Below, one piece after another: positions 1-11,368 of a DNA stretch of 64,000 nt. Position numbers and translations under genes: made by a program. The DNA is from UBA6489 sp942490775 (lineage in GTDB: Bacteria > Patescibacteriota > Gracilibacteria > BD1-5 > UBA6164), in contig CALNYL010000001.1 in NCBI GenBank assembly GCA_942490775.1, forward strand, positions 124,001 to 188,000, in the 5' to 3' direction. Under the pieces are notes generated by a model that was given only the letters and a program-made list of their open reading frames with translations, was not told where the DNA came from and did no database searches. The stretch's first letter is position 1. Every line of letters starts with the position of its first letter.

Positions 1-773
1 ATCCATTTTCATCTAGAAACCAAAATCTGTAAAAAGAAGAATATAAATATTCATAAAGCTCACATCAGTCAGTTTAGTATTGTTATTTCTTTTAAATTTA
101 TACCAAAATACATTTTAAATAAATATAAAGCTCACACAGAAAATAACAAAATAATAACATCCAAAACCTCATGCAATTGTTTGAACATAATCACATAAAG
201 TCACACAATTATAAGTATAGATAAAACTATTGAATAAATTTGTGTAGAAATTAAAATCTCAGAATTACTAACAGGAAGTATATCAACCATAGTAAATCAA
301 GGTACCATTGTCTGTATAGAAAGCACAATTACAGTTATAATTATAGAAGTAATTAGTACCTCATCAGCTATTTCAAGAAACAAAATATCATAAAAAATAT
401 AAATTATTGAGAAAAAAGCCAACATTAAAAAAAACAACAGCTTTATTAATTCTATTTTATCAAAAGAAAAAATTAATGATTTATCTATTAAAAAATATCA
501 TGTAAGAGAAAATAAGAATCAAGTAGAAACCTCTAATATCGGATAAATCTTTGAAATTTTATTTTCACAAAATTTACACTTTCACTTGTATATTATCCAA
601 GATAAAATTGGTACAAGTTGTAGGAAATCAAGTATCTTATAACATCTAGAACAATGACTCCTCCCAGTAAAAATTCAATGCTCTCCTGATTTCAGTCTAT
701 AAATTATAACAGAAGCAAAACTCCCAAATATAGTTCAAAAGACAAAAAGAATTATGTAAAATAGTGTATTCAT
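1..773 (-). CDS. pilD: Prepilin peptidase (A24 family), C-terminus cut by window edge
   Basis: Inner-membrane aspartic peptidase that removes the leader of type IV prepilins and usually N-methylates the new N-terminus. Residues 1-20 form a membrane helix followed by GSFASVIIYRL and then RSHCSRC and CKFCENK, the two CxxC pairs of the cytosolic zinc-binding loop typical of bacterial PilD. Several membrane helices follow, with an aspartate in a YDILFLEIADE segment where the first catalytic Asp is expected. The last readable residues, LVSRGKW, sit just where the GGGD catalytic motif normally begins, so that motif lies outside the window. Many glycines are TGA. The start at 773 gives a complete N-terminus. 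It agrees with the pilin-like domain of the protein at 47725. Confidence 0.88.
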
Positions 774-805
774 TTTTTTTATTCTGAAATAAAATATTCA
801 AAGGG

Positions 806-836
806 TTAAAACCCTCTGTTAACAAGATATTGTTTT
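806..836. repeat. Dispersed repeat, TTAACAGAGGGTTTTAACCC type
   Basis: Reverse-strand copy of a short near-palindrome also present at 36160-36193, 55228-55262 and 61743-61773. All copies share an AGGGTTTTAACCCTTTG core preceded by a TTGTCAACAG-like arm and lie between genes. It may act as a bidirectional hairpin; its function is unknown. Confidence 0.6.
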
Positions 837-934
837 TATTATATATAAGTTTTGAAAAATGAAAGGGAAAGTTGTGTAGAAGCTTGTTAAAGTTTAGATT
901 TTGTGGTAGAATTAGTTTAGAATAAATAAATTTT

Positions 935-2869
935 ATGTATATGAGTTTAGTAGCAGAAAATAAAGATGCTTCCTTAAGTAGGTTAGAAGAGAAGGCAGAT
1001 TCAGGTATGGGAAACAATCTTGTTCCCGGTATCATTTCTAGTATATTAGATATTTCTGATTATAAGTTAAGTAAGGATGAAGTAGAATTTTTAGAAGATC
1101 TTTGATATTCAGAAAATTCAGAAAATTTTATTGATGTTCTTGCTAGTTATAAGTTGCTTAGGAGGATTTGATATTGAAAATTTGATATAAAGAGGTTACT
1201 ACATTTTTCATATAATGATGGGAAAGAAAGGTTACTTCTTTTATGAGAAACTTTATTTAATAATCAGGGGGAATTCTCTGAGGATGATATAAGGGAATTT
1301 TTTATTGAGTTATTGGAAACAGATTATGATAGACTAAAATACTTGATAAAAGATATTTGAATTAATAGCATAAATGTTTTACTTGATTTTGAAAATATTA
1401 TATGATTTAAGTTAAAGTTAGATGATATAAAAAAACTTGTTTCTTTTTTAAGAGAAAGGTTTTCTAATATAGATTATAAAAATATATTAGCTTTATTTTT
1501 TGATACTTATTTTATTGGTGAGAATGGAGCAGATTATGTTTATAAGTTTCAGATAATAGTTGATTTATTAATAGGGCTGTGAGCTGTAAGTGTTGAGGAA
1601 ATTTTAGATTTTAAGTATTTTATAAAATATAATAATATAAGAATTTGTGAAAAAGTAATATTAGATGCTAATAAAAGGGAGTGATATTTATCAAAAAAGG
1701 ATTATATACTTAGGTGAGATTATAGTTATAGGAATTTAAGTTTAAATGATTTTGATGTACTTGTTAAGCATAGAAGAGATATTGAAAATGGAGATTATGT
1801 AGGAAATAAAGATTATATTAAAGGTGATCTTTTTTCTTTACTTGATATATATATTGATGAGGGGGGAGAAGAATTATTACTTAATGATGACTATCGAGAT
1901 ATAGTTGTAGAAACAAAATTAGATTGAGATCAGATTGGAGGGAGAAATCTTAGAATTTCAAATAAAAGTTTTTTTGATGTAACAAATCTTAGGTGAGTTG
2001 GTATAGAGGAACAGTTATTAGTTAATAGGATATTTGCTTCTATTCTCCCTATGGCAAGGTTGCTTAGGTTGGAGTCAACAAAAGAAAAAAATAATAAAGA
2101 AGATGATAATGATAAAAAAAGAAAGAAGGGACCTGAAATATCAGAATGTGTTTCTGTGGATGTTAATAATGTTTTTTGAAAGGAGGTATGTGGTTTTAAT
2201 GAGAATACACCTTATGAAATAATAAATTTTGTAAGAGTAATTTACCAGTTTCTAACAATGGACTTTGATAGGGCTTTTTCTTATAAAAATATGAGTAAAG
2301 ATTGAATTATATTTGATTTTGATTGTATTTTTAGCAAAGATATTTTTTTTGAGGAAAGTGTAGGAAATTATATGAAAATTTTTAGAGACCAAAGTTTTTA
2401 TCCTGAATTCAAAGAAATATTTTTTTTGATAAAAAACTATGTTCATAACTATTGTACCGAAGAGTTAGAGAAATATTTAAAGGCAGAGGAGAATATAAAT
2501 GATTTGAAAAATAATATTAATTTATCTAAAGATAAAAAAAGCTTGAAAAAGAATATCTCTTTATATAAAAAGCAATTATGAGAGATTTACTTATATTATG
2601 TTTGAGTAGATGCTGTGGATAGTTATTTGGAGAAATTAGAAAAAGAAGATTTAGAAGAATCAGAAATAGAGTTTTTACAAAAATGAATGGAAGAGTATAG
2701 TGAGATACTTGAAAGGAATAGGATTATGTTAGAAAAAGTACTTAGCAGAGAGGCAATTTTTAGTATGAGTAATTTTGTAATATCACTTTGAATAAGAGAT
2801 GAAAAAATATTAGAATTTGCCAGTAGAACAGATGAAGATGAATGGGGAGATATCACTAACTATTTATAA
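935..2869 (+). CDS. Hypothetical protein, 644 aa
   Basis: No family recognised. The frame is open for 645 codons only if TGA is read as Gly, and it ends in TAA. The protein is hydrophilic and acidic, has no signal peptide or membrane helix, and has a lysine/glutamate-rich, probably coiled-coil stretch around residues 480-570. Two Met codons (935 and 941) could start it; neither has a clear Shine-Dalgarno. A K/D/E-rich low-complexity linker lies near residue 385. It stands alone between divergent pilD and a lipoprotein gene. A large cytoplasmic scaffold or regulatory protein is possible, but nothing in the sequence shows it. Confidence 0.75.
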
Positions 2870-3024
2870 TTCTGGGGATATTGTATTGGTCTCTTGCTGT
2901 TATATAAATTAGAGGGAAAAGAGCCCAATTTTTTTGTATAAAAAAATTATTTGATTATAATCAGAAAAGATTTTTTTTACTAAGTGAAAAAGAATCTTAG
3001 AATCTTAATTTTAACATAAAAACT

Positions 3025-4044
3025 ATGAAAAAATCACTTATCCTACTTATTACAATATTCTTACTTTCTTGCACACCAACAAAAGAAATAACCATAAAAG
3101 AAAATATGACAGGTAGTTTAGCAGAGAAAAACACAGAAGAGCTAAAGGCAAAAAATACTCTAGAAATTGATTCGCAGGAATTTGAAGAGTTGAAAGAGGT
3201 TTGGCAGGAGTTAATTGAAATTAATGTTGAATATATAAAAGAAAAGAAGAATATATGTGAACCAATAAAATGTGAAAACTGTATTTCTGAAACAGAAATG
3301 ATAAGTTGTGATTGAAACAAAGAATCAGAACTATTATCTAGATTAGAAGAAAAATCTAATAAAATTAAAAATGATATAGAAAATGTTTTTGGAAATTATT
3401 TTTTTAGTAATAATACAAAAAATATAGAAGCTGAAGATCAGAAAGAGATTTTAATAGAAAAAATGATAAATGATAATTTATTTTCTCAGACTGAATGAGA
3501 AAGTATTTTTAAAATTATGAATTTACTGAAAGTTGAGTCTCCAAGGAACTTAGAAAGAGAAATAACTAGGACGATGATTAGACATTATCCTTCCATTGAT
3601 GAGATATTACAATGATACAAAATCAGTAAAATAAAAGATAGATATATAGAACTAGAAGATATGAAATCTGAAAAATTAATATCTTCAGAAGAATATCAAA
3701 ATCTACTAAACCAAATAGCAGAAGATATTTATATATCAGTGATATTAGACCTTATACCTGAGTCAGAAATTTATTTTGATTCTTTTGAAGTTTGTAAAAT
3801 AGAAGATACAGAGGAAAAAGAAGAGAATTTTATAGATTATGATAATCCAGAAAACTATAAAGTAGATGATCAATGTTTGAAATGAGTTTTAGAACAAATT
3901 AAAAAACAAATAAAAAATGAAGAAACTTCACAAGAGTCAAGTTGAGAAAAAAAAGAAAAAACAACCCAAATCATCAAAAAAATAGAAGATTTAATGTCAC
4001 AAAAAGAACATTTTATAAAACTAATAAATACACTAAACGAGTAA
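3025..4044 (+). CDS. Lipoprotein, 339 aa, coiled-coil rich
   Basis: The N-terminus has a basic start, a hydrophobic core and the lipobox LLSC (Cys at residue 16), so a lipid-anchored, surface-exposed protein is expected after signal peptidase II cleavage. The mature part is charged (E/K-rich) and helical, with a Cys cluster (CEPIKCENC) near residues 82-90 and more cysteines later. No catalytic domain recognised. In-frame TGA codons are needed to span the gene. It ends 99 bp before the radical SAM gene on the same strand, so co-transcription is possible, although a repeat lies between them. Confidence 0.8.
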
Positions 4045-4052
4045 AAAAAATA

Positions 4053-4112
4053 TCTCCCCCCTTCCTTTCGTATGAAAGGTAAGGGATTCAGGGATGGATT
4101 ATACTGTAAACA
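4053..4112. repeat. Family B palindromic repeat
   Basis: A CCTTCCTTTCGTATGAAAGG hairpin followed by AGGGATGGATTATAC. The GATGGATTATA end recurs at 45826-45836 and 61857-61868, and related hairpins occur throughout the intergenic regions. Confidence 0.55.
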
Positions 4113-4143
4113 CCAATTTTTAGTCTTTAAAATTTTTCACTAA

Positions 4144-5088
4144 ATGAACAACTTCTTTATCTTTGAAATCACAACTAGATGCAATCTAAACTGTAAATTC
4201 TGCTACAACTTCTGGCACGAATGAAAAGAAAGCCCAAAATGAGAAATGAACTTTGAACTTTTTAAAAACATAATAGACAAACTAAAACAAGATAAAACTG
4301 ACTTTTGGTGAATAGCTCTAGCAGGAGGAGAGCCTATGCTAAATAAAGATTTAGTTAAAATGGCTAAATATGCTTTAGACCAAAATCTAAGAGTCGTTAT
4401 AGCTAGTAACTGAGTAATCCAAGAGCAAAATAAAATAGAAGAGTTAAAACAATCCTGAGTAAAAGATTTTATAATATCTCTGCCTAGTTTATCAGAAGAA
4501 AAATTCTCAGAAATGTGTTGAGAGAAAGAAGGTTTAAGTAAAATCAAAAAGACAGCAATAAATCTTAGAAAAGTAAACTCTAATGTGGCACTAGCCTTTA
4601 CTGCAACCAAAATGAACATAACAGATTTTGAAAATGTTATGAAATTCGCTTTTGTTTTGTGAGTAAATGAACTCCAAGTAAATCGCTTCTGTGTTTGATG
4701 AAGATGACTAAAATACAGAAAACTTTTAGAACTAAGTGATAATGAATTTGAAAAACTATTAGAAATAGCTAATGAAAAGTCAGAATGAAAAATAAAGGTT
4801 GTTTTCAATATGTGATGTGAGCCTTGTATTTTTGAGCATAGTAAATATCCAAATCTGAAATTTGGAAAGTGTGAGTGTGGGCTTAAAAAATGGACTTTTG
4901 ATATTGAAGGAAATTTGAGGGTTTGTGAGCAGGATAGTAAAAATATTGGAAATATTTTAGAAGATAGTTTTGATTCTCTTGTTTCTGATAGCTATGTATC
5001 TGAGTTTAATAAAAGGGATTTGTTTGAAAAATGCTGAGATTGTAATAAGTATGATATTTGCAGAGGTTGATGTAGGTTTAGAAATTAG
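4144..5088 (+). CDS. Radical SAM/SPASM-domain protein
   Basis: Radical S-adenosylmethionine enzyme. Residues 10-20 carry TRCNLNCKFCYN, the CxxxCxxC motif that binds the SAM-cleaving [4Fe-4S] cluster, followed by LAGGEPML, the GGE SAM-binding motif. The C-terminal third has many cysteines (CEC, VCEQD, CGDC, DICRGGC), as in SPASM domains that hold auxiliary clusters in peptide- or protein-modifying enzymes. The length of 314 aa suits this group. No Shine-Dalgarno is seen before the ATG. It converges with the RelE-type toxin gene, 11 bp away. No precursor peptide was found beside it; the upstream Cys-containing lipoprotein is a possible but unproven partner. The substrate is unknown. Confidence 0.85.
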
Positions 5089-5099
5089 AACTTTTAGTT

Positions 5100-5378
5100 T
5101 TAATAAACTTTATCATGACCTCATATATCATAAAAACATACATTTCAATTTCAAAGATTTTTAAATTTTAGCCTATTCTTGTAATCAATTCTAAAAGAAT
5201 AATAATCTTTTAAATTTCAAGATAATTTATGAGTTTTTAAACTATTATCAAATATATTTTCTTTAAATATTTTCAATTTATCCCTTAAAATATTTTTTTG
5301 CTTTTCAGTTAATTTATCTTTGTATTTTTGAAATTTCTTTTCAAAGACAGAATCAAATAGTATACTTTTTACCTTCAT
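5100..5378 (-). CDS. RelE/YafQ-type mRNA interferase toxin
   Basis: Toxin of a type II toxin-antitoxin pair, 92 aa. The C-terminal half reads KLSGNLKDYYSFRIDY and ends FYDIGGHDKVY, matching the L-x-G-x-YSFRI and final HDxVY signatures of RelE/ParE-fold ribosome-dependent RNases. Glycines in the signature are TGA codons. It starts 5 bp after the antitoxin gene on the same strand, as in an antitoxin-first operon. The exact subfamily (RelE, YafQ, YoeB) cannot be decided by eye. Confidence 0.8.
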
Positions 5379-5383
5379 ATAAA

Positions 5384-5560
5384 TTATATTGAATCAATAA
5401 AATCATCTATTTCAATAGTTTTGAAGTTTCAAGAGTTTATATTTCTTTCTACTTCACAGATTCTTGTTAAATCCTGTTGTTTTTTATTTAACTCATAAAT
5501 TTTATTTAAAACTAGGTATTCTGTTTTAGGAATTTTTATATATTCTTGTGTTAAAGTCAT
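5384..5560 (-). CDS. Small antitoxin partner of RelE-type toxin
   Basis: A 58-aa acidic, helix-rich protein (starts MTLTQEYIKIPKTEYLVL) directly upstream of the toxin with a 5-bp gap. Its size, order and spacing are those of a RelB-like antitoxin. It has no evident ribbon-helix-helix signature, so the family assignment rests on context. One TGA Gly codon shows it uses the local code. Confidence 0.7.
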
Positions 5561-5624
5561 ATTTAATAATTATGATATAATTGCCACCAATTATAGTTAT
5601 ATTCAGAAAAAAATCAAAGATTTT

Positions 5625-6962
5625 TTACTCCCCTCCTCCTTCTCCCATATTTTTTTCAACTTCCATAAACTTTTGATTATTTTTATTGAAAAATAGCTCT
5701 ACATGTCAGGTAGGTCAGTTTCTATTTTTTCTTATAAATATTTCTGATATTCATTTTTTTTCAGTAAACTCATCATAATAATCCTCCCTATAAAGCATCA
5801 TAATAATATCAGCATCCTGCTCTATCGCTCATGATTCTCTCAAATCAGACATAACAGGTCTCTTATCTGGTCTAGACTCAACTCAACGAGATAACTGACT
5901 TAGTGCTATTATAGGAACATTAAGTTCTCTAGCCAAAGACTTTATTCATCTACTAATCTCACTAACCTCCTGCACTCTATTGAAACTATTTCAGCTACTC
6001 ATAAGCTGTATATAATCTATAATTATCAGATCTAGTCAGCTCTCTATTTTTAACCTCCTAGCCTTTGATTTCAAATCGATTATATTTCATCAAGCACTAT
6101 CATCTATATAAATATTAGCAACACTAAGTTTTTCCATAGCTTCTCATATCTTAGCAAACTCATCATCCTCCAACTCTCACTTTGCAAGTTTCCAAGAATC
6201 TATTCACATAGCACTTGATATCATTCTATCTGTTAGTTGTTCTTTACTCATCTCCAGACTAAAAATAGCCACATTCTTACTTCTAAAACCCGCATTTTGT
6301 GCAATATTTAGAGCGAATGCAGTTTTTCACATACTTGGACGAGCAGCTAGTACTACCATATCTCAACCTTTTAATCATCCAAATTTGAAGTCTAATCCTT
6401 TAAATCCTACCTGTAGTCTATGTTTTTTTATTAATTCTGGATTTTCATGTATCTCAGCAAATTCATCAAATCTTTGACTTAGTATTTCATTTATATGAAC
6501 CAGTTTATTTTTTATAAAAGTCTGAGTTACATTAAAAACCGATTTTTCTGTTTTTTCTAAAAGTTCATTTAATTTACTCTCTTCATCATATCAGTATGAA
6601 ATTATTTCATTACCAGCTCTGACTAATCTTCTTAGTACAGATTTATTTTTTACTATCATCGCATATTCATATATGTTTGTAGTAGTTGGAACTATTTCAG
6701 TAAGGTCAGTTAAATATGTCATACCTCATATTTTGTCTAGCATTTTTTTGTCATCTAGTTTTTCTTTTACAGTTATTAAGTCTATTGGCTTATTATTTCT
6801 AAATAAATCCATCATAACTTCATACACCATTCTATTTGCATCATTATAGAAATCTTCTGGTGTTAATAAATCTCAGACAGCTATAAATCAGTCTTTATCT
6901 ATCAGAAGGCTTCATAAAACAGATTGTTCTGCTTCTAGGGAATTTGGTGGTACTTTTAGCAT
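5625..6962 (-). CDS. dnaB: Replicative DNA helicase
   Basis: Hexameric helicase that unwinds DNA at the fork. The N-terminal domain starts PPNSLEAEQSVLGSLL, the usual DnaB opening. The RecA-like domain has AARPSMGKTAFALN (Walker A, about residue 208), SLEMSKEQL, a Walker B LIIIDYIQLM and ALSQLSRGVESRPDKRP, followed by LRESGAIEQDADIIM. The length of 445 aa is normal. Glycines in the helicase core are mostly TGA. It lies upstream of the RelE-type pair on the same strand, 64 bp away. Confidence 0.97.
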
Positions 6963-7069
6963 TTTTGTTATTTACAAATTATTTTATGTAATGTATAAAA
7001 AAAAGATGAAAAGTAAATAGCTTTTCATCATAAAAAAATATTGTGTAAAAGATGTGAAAAAATATTTTT

Positions 7070-7208
7070 GTAGAGACAAGGTATTACCTTGTCTCTAATA
7101 CCATTAAGTTAAGAAAATAATTGTAGCCCCTTTCCCCTGATAAGGGGAGAAGATTCAGGAGAGAGGTATAAAAAAATGTTTAACTTAATGGCATTGCCTT
7201 GTCTCTAC
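7070..7208. repeat. Nested palindromic element (family D with a family B core)
   Basis: Outer arms are TACCATTAAGTTAA and TTAACTTAATGGCA, flanked by TAGAGACAAGG-type ends; the left end itself forms a perfect hairpin (TAGAGACAAGGTA/TACCTTGTCTCTA). Inside lies a separate hairpin of the CCCCTTTCCCC..GGGGAGA type. A related structure lies at 27484-27626. It looks like one mobile palindrome inserted in another. Confidence 0.65.
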
Positions 7209-7216
7209 TATCTTTT

Positions 7217-8206
7217 TTACTGTTCCTTTGTTTGTTGTACTTCCTTATTTTTTACTTCTTCTTTTTGCTCTTTTGACCCTAAATTCTCTTTTACTTCTTT
7301 TGATTCATTTTCCACTTCTTGAACAATCTGTTCCTCTATCTCCCTAGCTCTTAATTCCTCTTCTTCAAATCTCTGATTTTCCTCTTTTTCTTCTAGTTTT
7401 TCAAGCTTTCTTTCTAGTTTTTCTATTCTATCTCTTATTTCAGAATTATAAGGTTGCATTTCTAAAACCTTTTTGTACTGAACTATAGCTCATCTTAAGT
7501 CCCTCACCTTTTCTAAACAAAATCACCTAATCATAAGCTTATTCGGATCTCTAGGATTATCTTTTAAATACATAACTGTATATACAAGTGAAGCCTCATA
7601 ATCTTTTATATCAAAATTTAATTCTGATAGTATTTCTATAGTCTCTATATCACTAGGCTTTTTCTTCAAAGCTTTTTTATAGAACTTTATAGCTTTCTTA
7701 GTAAATCACTGCTTAAGTAGGACTGAAGCCATCTTTTTAGAAAGAATAAACTTATTTCATAAATTATCCATTAAATCCTTATAAATATACTGAGCATTTT
7801 TGTAGTTTTTTTCTGATTCATAAATACTTGCTAACTCAAAGTTTAGATTCTTATTATATTTATCTATAGCAAGTCATTCTACTATTAAATTTTTAGCAGC
7901 ACTAAGATGTCATTTAGATGAATTTACTTTTGCTCTTTTTAGAAGTTCATTTATCCTATTTACCTGCTCCTTTGTAAGTTCTTTTTTCTTTTCAACTCTT
8001 TTTGTTTCTCTTAAATCCTCTTTTTTATTATTACTTGATGATAAATGTTTTACATTTTTCACTCTTGTTGGTCTTTTTTTGGGTTCTACTATGTCTCTTA
8101 GTTTGAAATATGTATTTTTTAGTTTATCTAAGCCGTAGTATGTTATGTAAGAGATTGACATAAAAAATACTATGATTTCTACTTTTATTAAGAATATGTT
8201 TTCCAT
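7217..8206 (-). CDS. TPR-repeat membrane protein
   Basis: A 329-aa protein with one N-terminal membrane helix (residues about 6-26), a basic linker, then helical pairs of about 34 residues (for example LLKQGFTKKAIKFYKKALKK and LRGAIVQYKKVLEMQP) typical of tetratricopeptide repeats, and a long E/K/Q coiled-coil tail from about residue 255. TGA must be read as Gly to join the N-terminal and C-terminal parts. It probably scaffolds a membrane-associated complex; its partner is unknown. Confidence 0.82.
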
Positions 8207-8245
8207 GTTTTTTGTTTTAAAGGTGTAATAGTTTTTCTATTTTTA

Positions 8246-8302
8246 CTATGGTTCGAATCCATCGCCTCGTTCCTCAGCACTTCCTTTGCAAAAGGAAGAA
8301 AT
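8246..8302. repeat. Family A repeat, single arm
   Basis: Contains TTCGAATCCATCG and the hairpin CTTCCTTTGCAAAAGGAAG. It matches one arm of the complete elements at 53782-53950 and 57021-57170, so it is a solo half-element. Confidence 0.6.
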
Positions 8303-8373
8303 CTTTTGTTCTTAATTTTTCAAGATTAAAAGTTATTTTATAGAAATAATCTTTTTTGTAAAATTTTTCTATT

Positions 8374-9450
8374 TTAATTCACCTCATACTTCCCACCTAA
8401 TCCCTTCTTAACTATCCCTGTTATCTCCATAAACGAAAGTTTCATAGCCAAACCAGATATATTCAGGTCTAATTTATTTGCTATTTCATCAGAATTTAGA
8501 CTTTCCAAAAGTAGTAAATTATATATTTCTTCTTCTATTTTATCTGCAAATTTTATATTTTTATTCTCTTCCTGTTTTTTTCCTGTTCAGATATTATACT
8601 CTTCTAAAACATCAGATGAAGATAAAACAGGTTTAGCTTCTCATTTCTTTATTATTTCATTACATCACTTACTATTAGCTCTAAATATATCTCAAGGAAC
8701 AGCAAATAAATCCCTTCCTAAATCAAGAGTTAACCCTGCAGTTATTAAACTACCCGATTTTTCTTTAGCCTCTATTACCAAAGTTCAAACAGATAATCAT
8801 GCAACCACTTCATTTCTGATAGGAAAATTGTATGGATTTCATGGTTCTCAAATTGAAAATATAGAAATTACTGCTCATCATGTTTCTACTATTTTATCAT
8901 ACATAGTTTTATTTCCTGTTGGGTAGTCTTGGTCTATTCAGGTTCATATTACTGCGATGGTTTTATTTCAAGAGTTTAGTGCTTGTTTGTGTGATTCTGT
9001 GTCGCATCAGTAAGCTCATCAGCTTACTATCGTAAAGTATTTTGATAGTCATGGGACTATGTTTTCTATGACTTTTTTTCAGTAGCTTGTTATTGCTCTT
9101 GCTCATACTACTGATATTTTTAGTGAATTATCTAGTTTTCATCTGACATAAAGAAGATATGGAGGATTTGAAATTTGTTTTAGTAGTTTAGGATACTCAT
9201 TATCATTTATTGTCACTATTCTAACTTTTCTTTCTTTTAGTTTATTTTCTATTAGAACAAAATTTATTTTTTGTTTTTTTGATAAAATAGATTTTACATA
9301 TCTTTTTTGTACATTTATTTCTTCTAAAAAACTCTCATCTATATTTTCAAATACTTCTTTATAGTTTTCATTATCTTTAAAAAGTATGTTTAGTTTCTGT
9401 TGGGAAATTCAGATTTGATGTAGTGCTAGTAGGTAGATTGTGTTGTTCAT
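8374..9450 (-). CDS. dprA: DNA processing protein DprA
   Basis: Protects incoming single-stranded DNA during natural transformation and loads RecA. The Rossmann-like core shows SVVGARAITSYG, IVSGGAYGCDTESH (the conserved GGA-x-G-x-D), AVIGTGIDQDYP, EKSGSLITAGLTLDLGRD and FAVPGDI. A winged-helix C-terminus ends KKGLGGKYEVN. The length of 358 aa is normal. Nearly all motif glycines are TGA, giving strong proof of code 25. With type IV pilus parts nearby it supports DNA uptake ability. Confidence 0.95.
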
Positions 9451-9484
9451 AGTTTTTTAAAATTAAATCTAATTAATATTCACA

Positions 9485-9512
9485 TATTATATAATGTTAG
9501 AAAATAAATCAA
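9485..9512. repeat. 28-bp direct repeat, left copy, flanking the Panacea module
   Basis: TATTATATAATGTTAG followed by RAAATAAATCAA; 27 of 28 positions match 11369-11396. The two copies bracket the Panacea antitoxin, the putative toxin and a decayed gene. Confidence 0.7.
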
Positions 9513-9521
9513 TATTTTTAT

Positions 9522-9549
9522 TTGCAATTAATTTAGAGGTATATATAAT
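9522..9549 (+). promoter_or_regulatory. Probable sigma-70 promoter of the Panacea operon
   Basis: TTGCAA (9522-9527), 16-nt spacer, TATAAT (9544-9549), 31 nt before the ATG at 9581. Confidence 0.5.
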
Positions 9550-9580
9550 CCGTTCATATATTATAATTTAAAATAAATCT

Positions 9581-10051
9581 ATGGGATTATCAAACAATGA
9601 TAAATTATTTAATGTGGCTTTATTCTTTCTAAATAAAGCAAAAAAAGACAAAAAAAATATAAATCATAAAAAGATGCAGAAGTTGGTTTATTATTCACAG
9701 GCTTGGAATTTAGCTATAAATTTAAATACAATATTTCCAAATAAAATAGAGGCTTGGGTAAACTGACCTGTTGTCCCTGAACTCTATCAAAAATACAGAA
9801 TTCATGGTTATTCTAATATATCAACTGAAGAAAAAGAAAATTTAAATATTTTTTCTGAAGAAGAACTAAGTGTTCTTAATGAGGTCTATTCTATATACTG
9901 AAATGAGGACACAGATTATCTAGTATGGTTAACACATCAAGAAAAGCCTTGGCTAGAAGCTAGATGAGAGTTAAGAGATAATGAACCTTCAAATAATATT
10001 ATTTCTATAAATACTATGCAAGATTTTTATAAAAGTAATCTAAAAAAATAA
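9581..10051 (+). CDS. Panacea-domain (SocA/GepA-like, DUF4065) antitoxin
   Basis: A 156-aa protein with the Panacea signature: KMQKLVYYSQAWNLAI near residue 30, then NKIEAWVNGPVVPELYQKYR around residues 53-72 (IEAW-x-x-GPV-x-P-x-LY). The G of GPV is a TGA codon. Panacea proteins are antitoxins of diverse toxin families (SocAB, PanAT systems). A good promoter precedes it and the next gene starts 7 bp after its stop, giving a standard antitoxin-toxin layout. The module is flanked by direct repeats. Confidence 0.82.
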
Positions 10052-10058
10052 TCCATCT

Positions 10059-10487
10059 ATGTCAAAACCACAAAAAAGGTGAAAAATTCCAAAAACAAAG
10101 AAAATAAATACCAGAATTTCTATAAAAGATAAATCTGAAGAATTCTTAAAAGAATATTGAGAGTATATAGTTTTTGTTTTTAAAGATTATATTTATAATA
10201 AATGCTGACTTTCTAACATTAGAAGCTCAAAAAATCTAATTGGGAAGTTAGAGTTTCTTTGAACTGTAAAGAGAAGAGATATTAGAAAATATTCTACTAT
10301 AATAAAGAGAGTTCTTCCATGCAAGGAAAATAATGAATACAAAAAACTATTTTGTATAAAAAAGTTTGAACAGTACGAAGATGAATTTTATGAAATAGTA
10401 TGTTCTAGTACAAACAGAATATTTGGTTATTTCGTAAGTAGTAAATTCCACATAGTGTTAATAAAAGACTCTCATTTAAAGTATTAA
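10059..10487 (+). CDS. Putative toxin paired with the Panacea antitoxin
   Basis: A basic 142-aa protein of no recognised family, translationally close (7 bp) to the Panacea gene. It starts with a lysine-rich tail (MSKPQKRGKIPKTKKIN), followed by an alpha/beta-looking body and a C-terminus RIFGYFVSSKFHIVLIKDSH, which recalls the last strands of RelE-like RNases (R-I-F-x-x-x, then an H near the end). That resemblance is only suggestive. Gly codons include TGA. In PanAT loci the partner is a toxin of variable family, so the role is inferred from context. Confidence 0.6.
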
Positions 10488-10524
10488 AGCAAATTATTTA
10501 AAATAATATTCCAGTCACACTAAA

Positions 10525-11361
10525 ATGGCTAATATCATAGTAAGTATAATATTTTTTCTAGTTGGTTTATCTCAAAAGAATATATATGATAATATTAAAA
10601 TAAATCATATGTAAAAATAAGAAAAAAGTATACTTATTGTAACTCAAAGAGAAGAAATTATAGAAAAATTTATTATATTAGCCAAAGCTCAACAACTAGA
10701 AGCAGAAAATCTAGCTATGTAAAACTTTTTTGGAAATTTTGTTATATCTGAAAATTCTCACTTAGAAATTACAATCAGCATTAATATTGAAGCATATAAT
10801 AGAGAATAAATTATATAGTAATCAATACTTGTTATCTTCTTTAAAACATATCAGATTAATAAAATTGTAATAGACTTAAAGATTTGTCATACTGAAAATA
10901 CTTTTATAAGCTTTGGTATTTTAAAAGTTTTAAAATCTATAGAAGCAGCGGTTATTATAAATCAAGCAAATAAAGTTAACAAGAAAGATAAAACCGATAC
11001 ATCAGAAAAAATAAAAAAAGCTAAAGTTATAGAAAATATTTTATTTAGATTTTCATATGGAGTTAGTACACTTATTTTTTCCCTTTTATAAACATATTGA
11101 CTTATTTGTACATTTATAAAATATAAGCTTGATATCAGTATTATTATAAGTAAAATTTTATAATCAAAGCTTAAAAAGTTATATTTTCAAAATAAAGAAA
11201 AATAAGTAACTAAAACTATAGGTCAAGCAGATGCAAATAAAGCAAAAACTCTTGGAGAAAGCGAAGATGATAGTCATAAAGCTTTTTTCCAAAATATGGT
11301 TGCTAAACTATTAAAGGCTGTTGATAATATTCCTAAAAACATAAATTTTTATTTGATTTAA
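10525..11361 (+). pseudogene. Decayed gene, possibly SPFH/flotillin-like
   Basis: Broken into pieces by many TAA/TAG and frame changes. A start with a hydrophobic segment (MANIIVSIIFFLVGLS), then REEIIEKFIILAKAQQLEAENLAM and a later A/K/E-rich stretch (GQADANKAKTLGESEDDSHK) followed by NMVAKLLKAVDNIPKNI. A membrane anchor plus Ala/Glu coiled coil recalls SPFH proteins; the family call is weak. It lies within the direct-repeat-bounded accessory segment. Confidence 0.4.
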
Positions 11362-11368
11362 TATTTTC

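Noticed and set aside
4203..4808. Minus-strand frame of 201 codons over the radical SAM gene
   Set aside because: The plus strand carries CxxxCxxC, GGEP and SPASM cysteines; the minus frame shows no family features.
10525..11361. Intact flotillin-like gene
   Set aside because: Too many TAA/TAG and frame changes; kept only as a low-confidence decayed gene.
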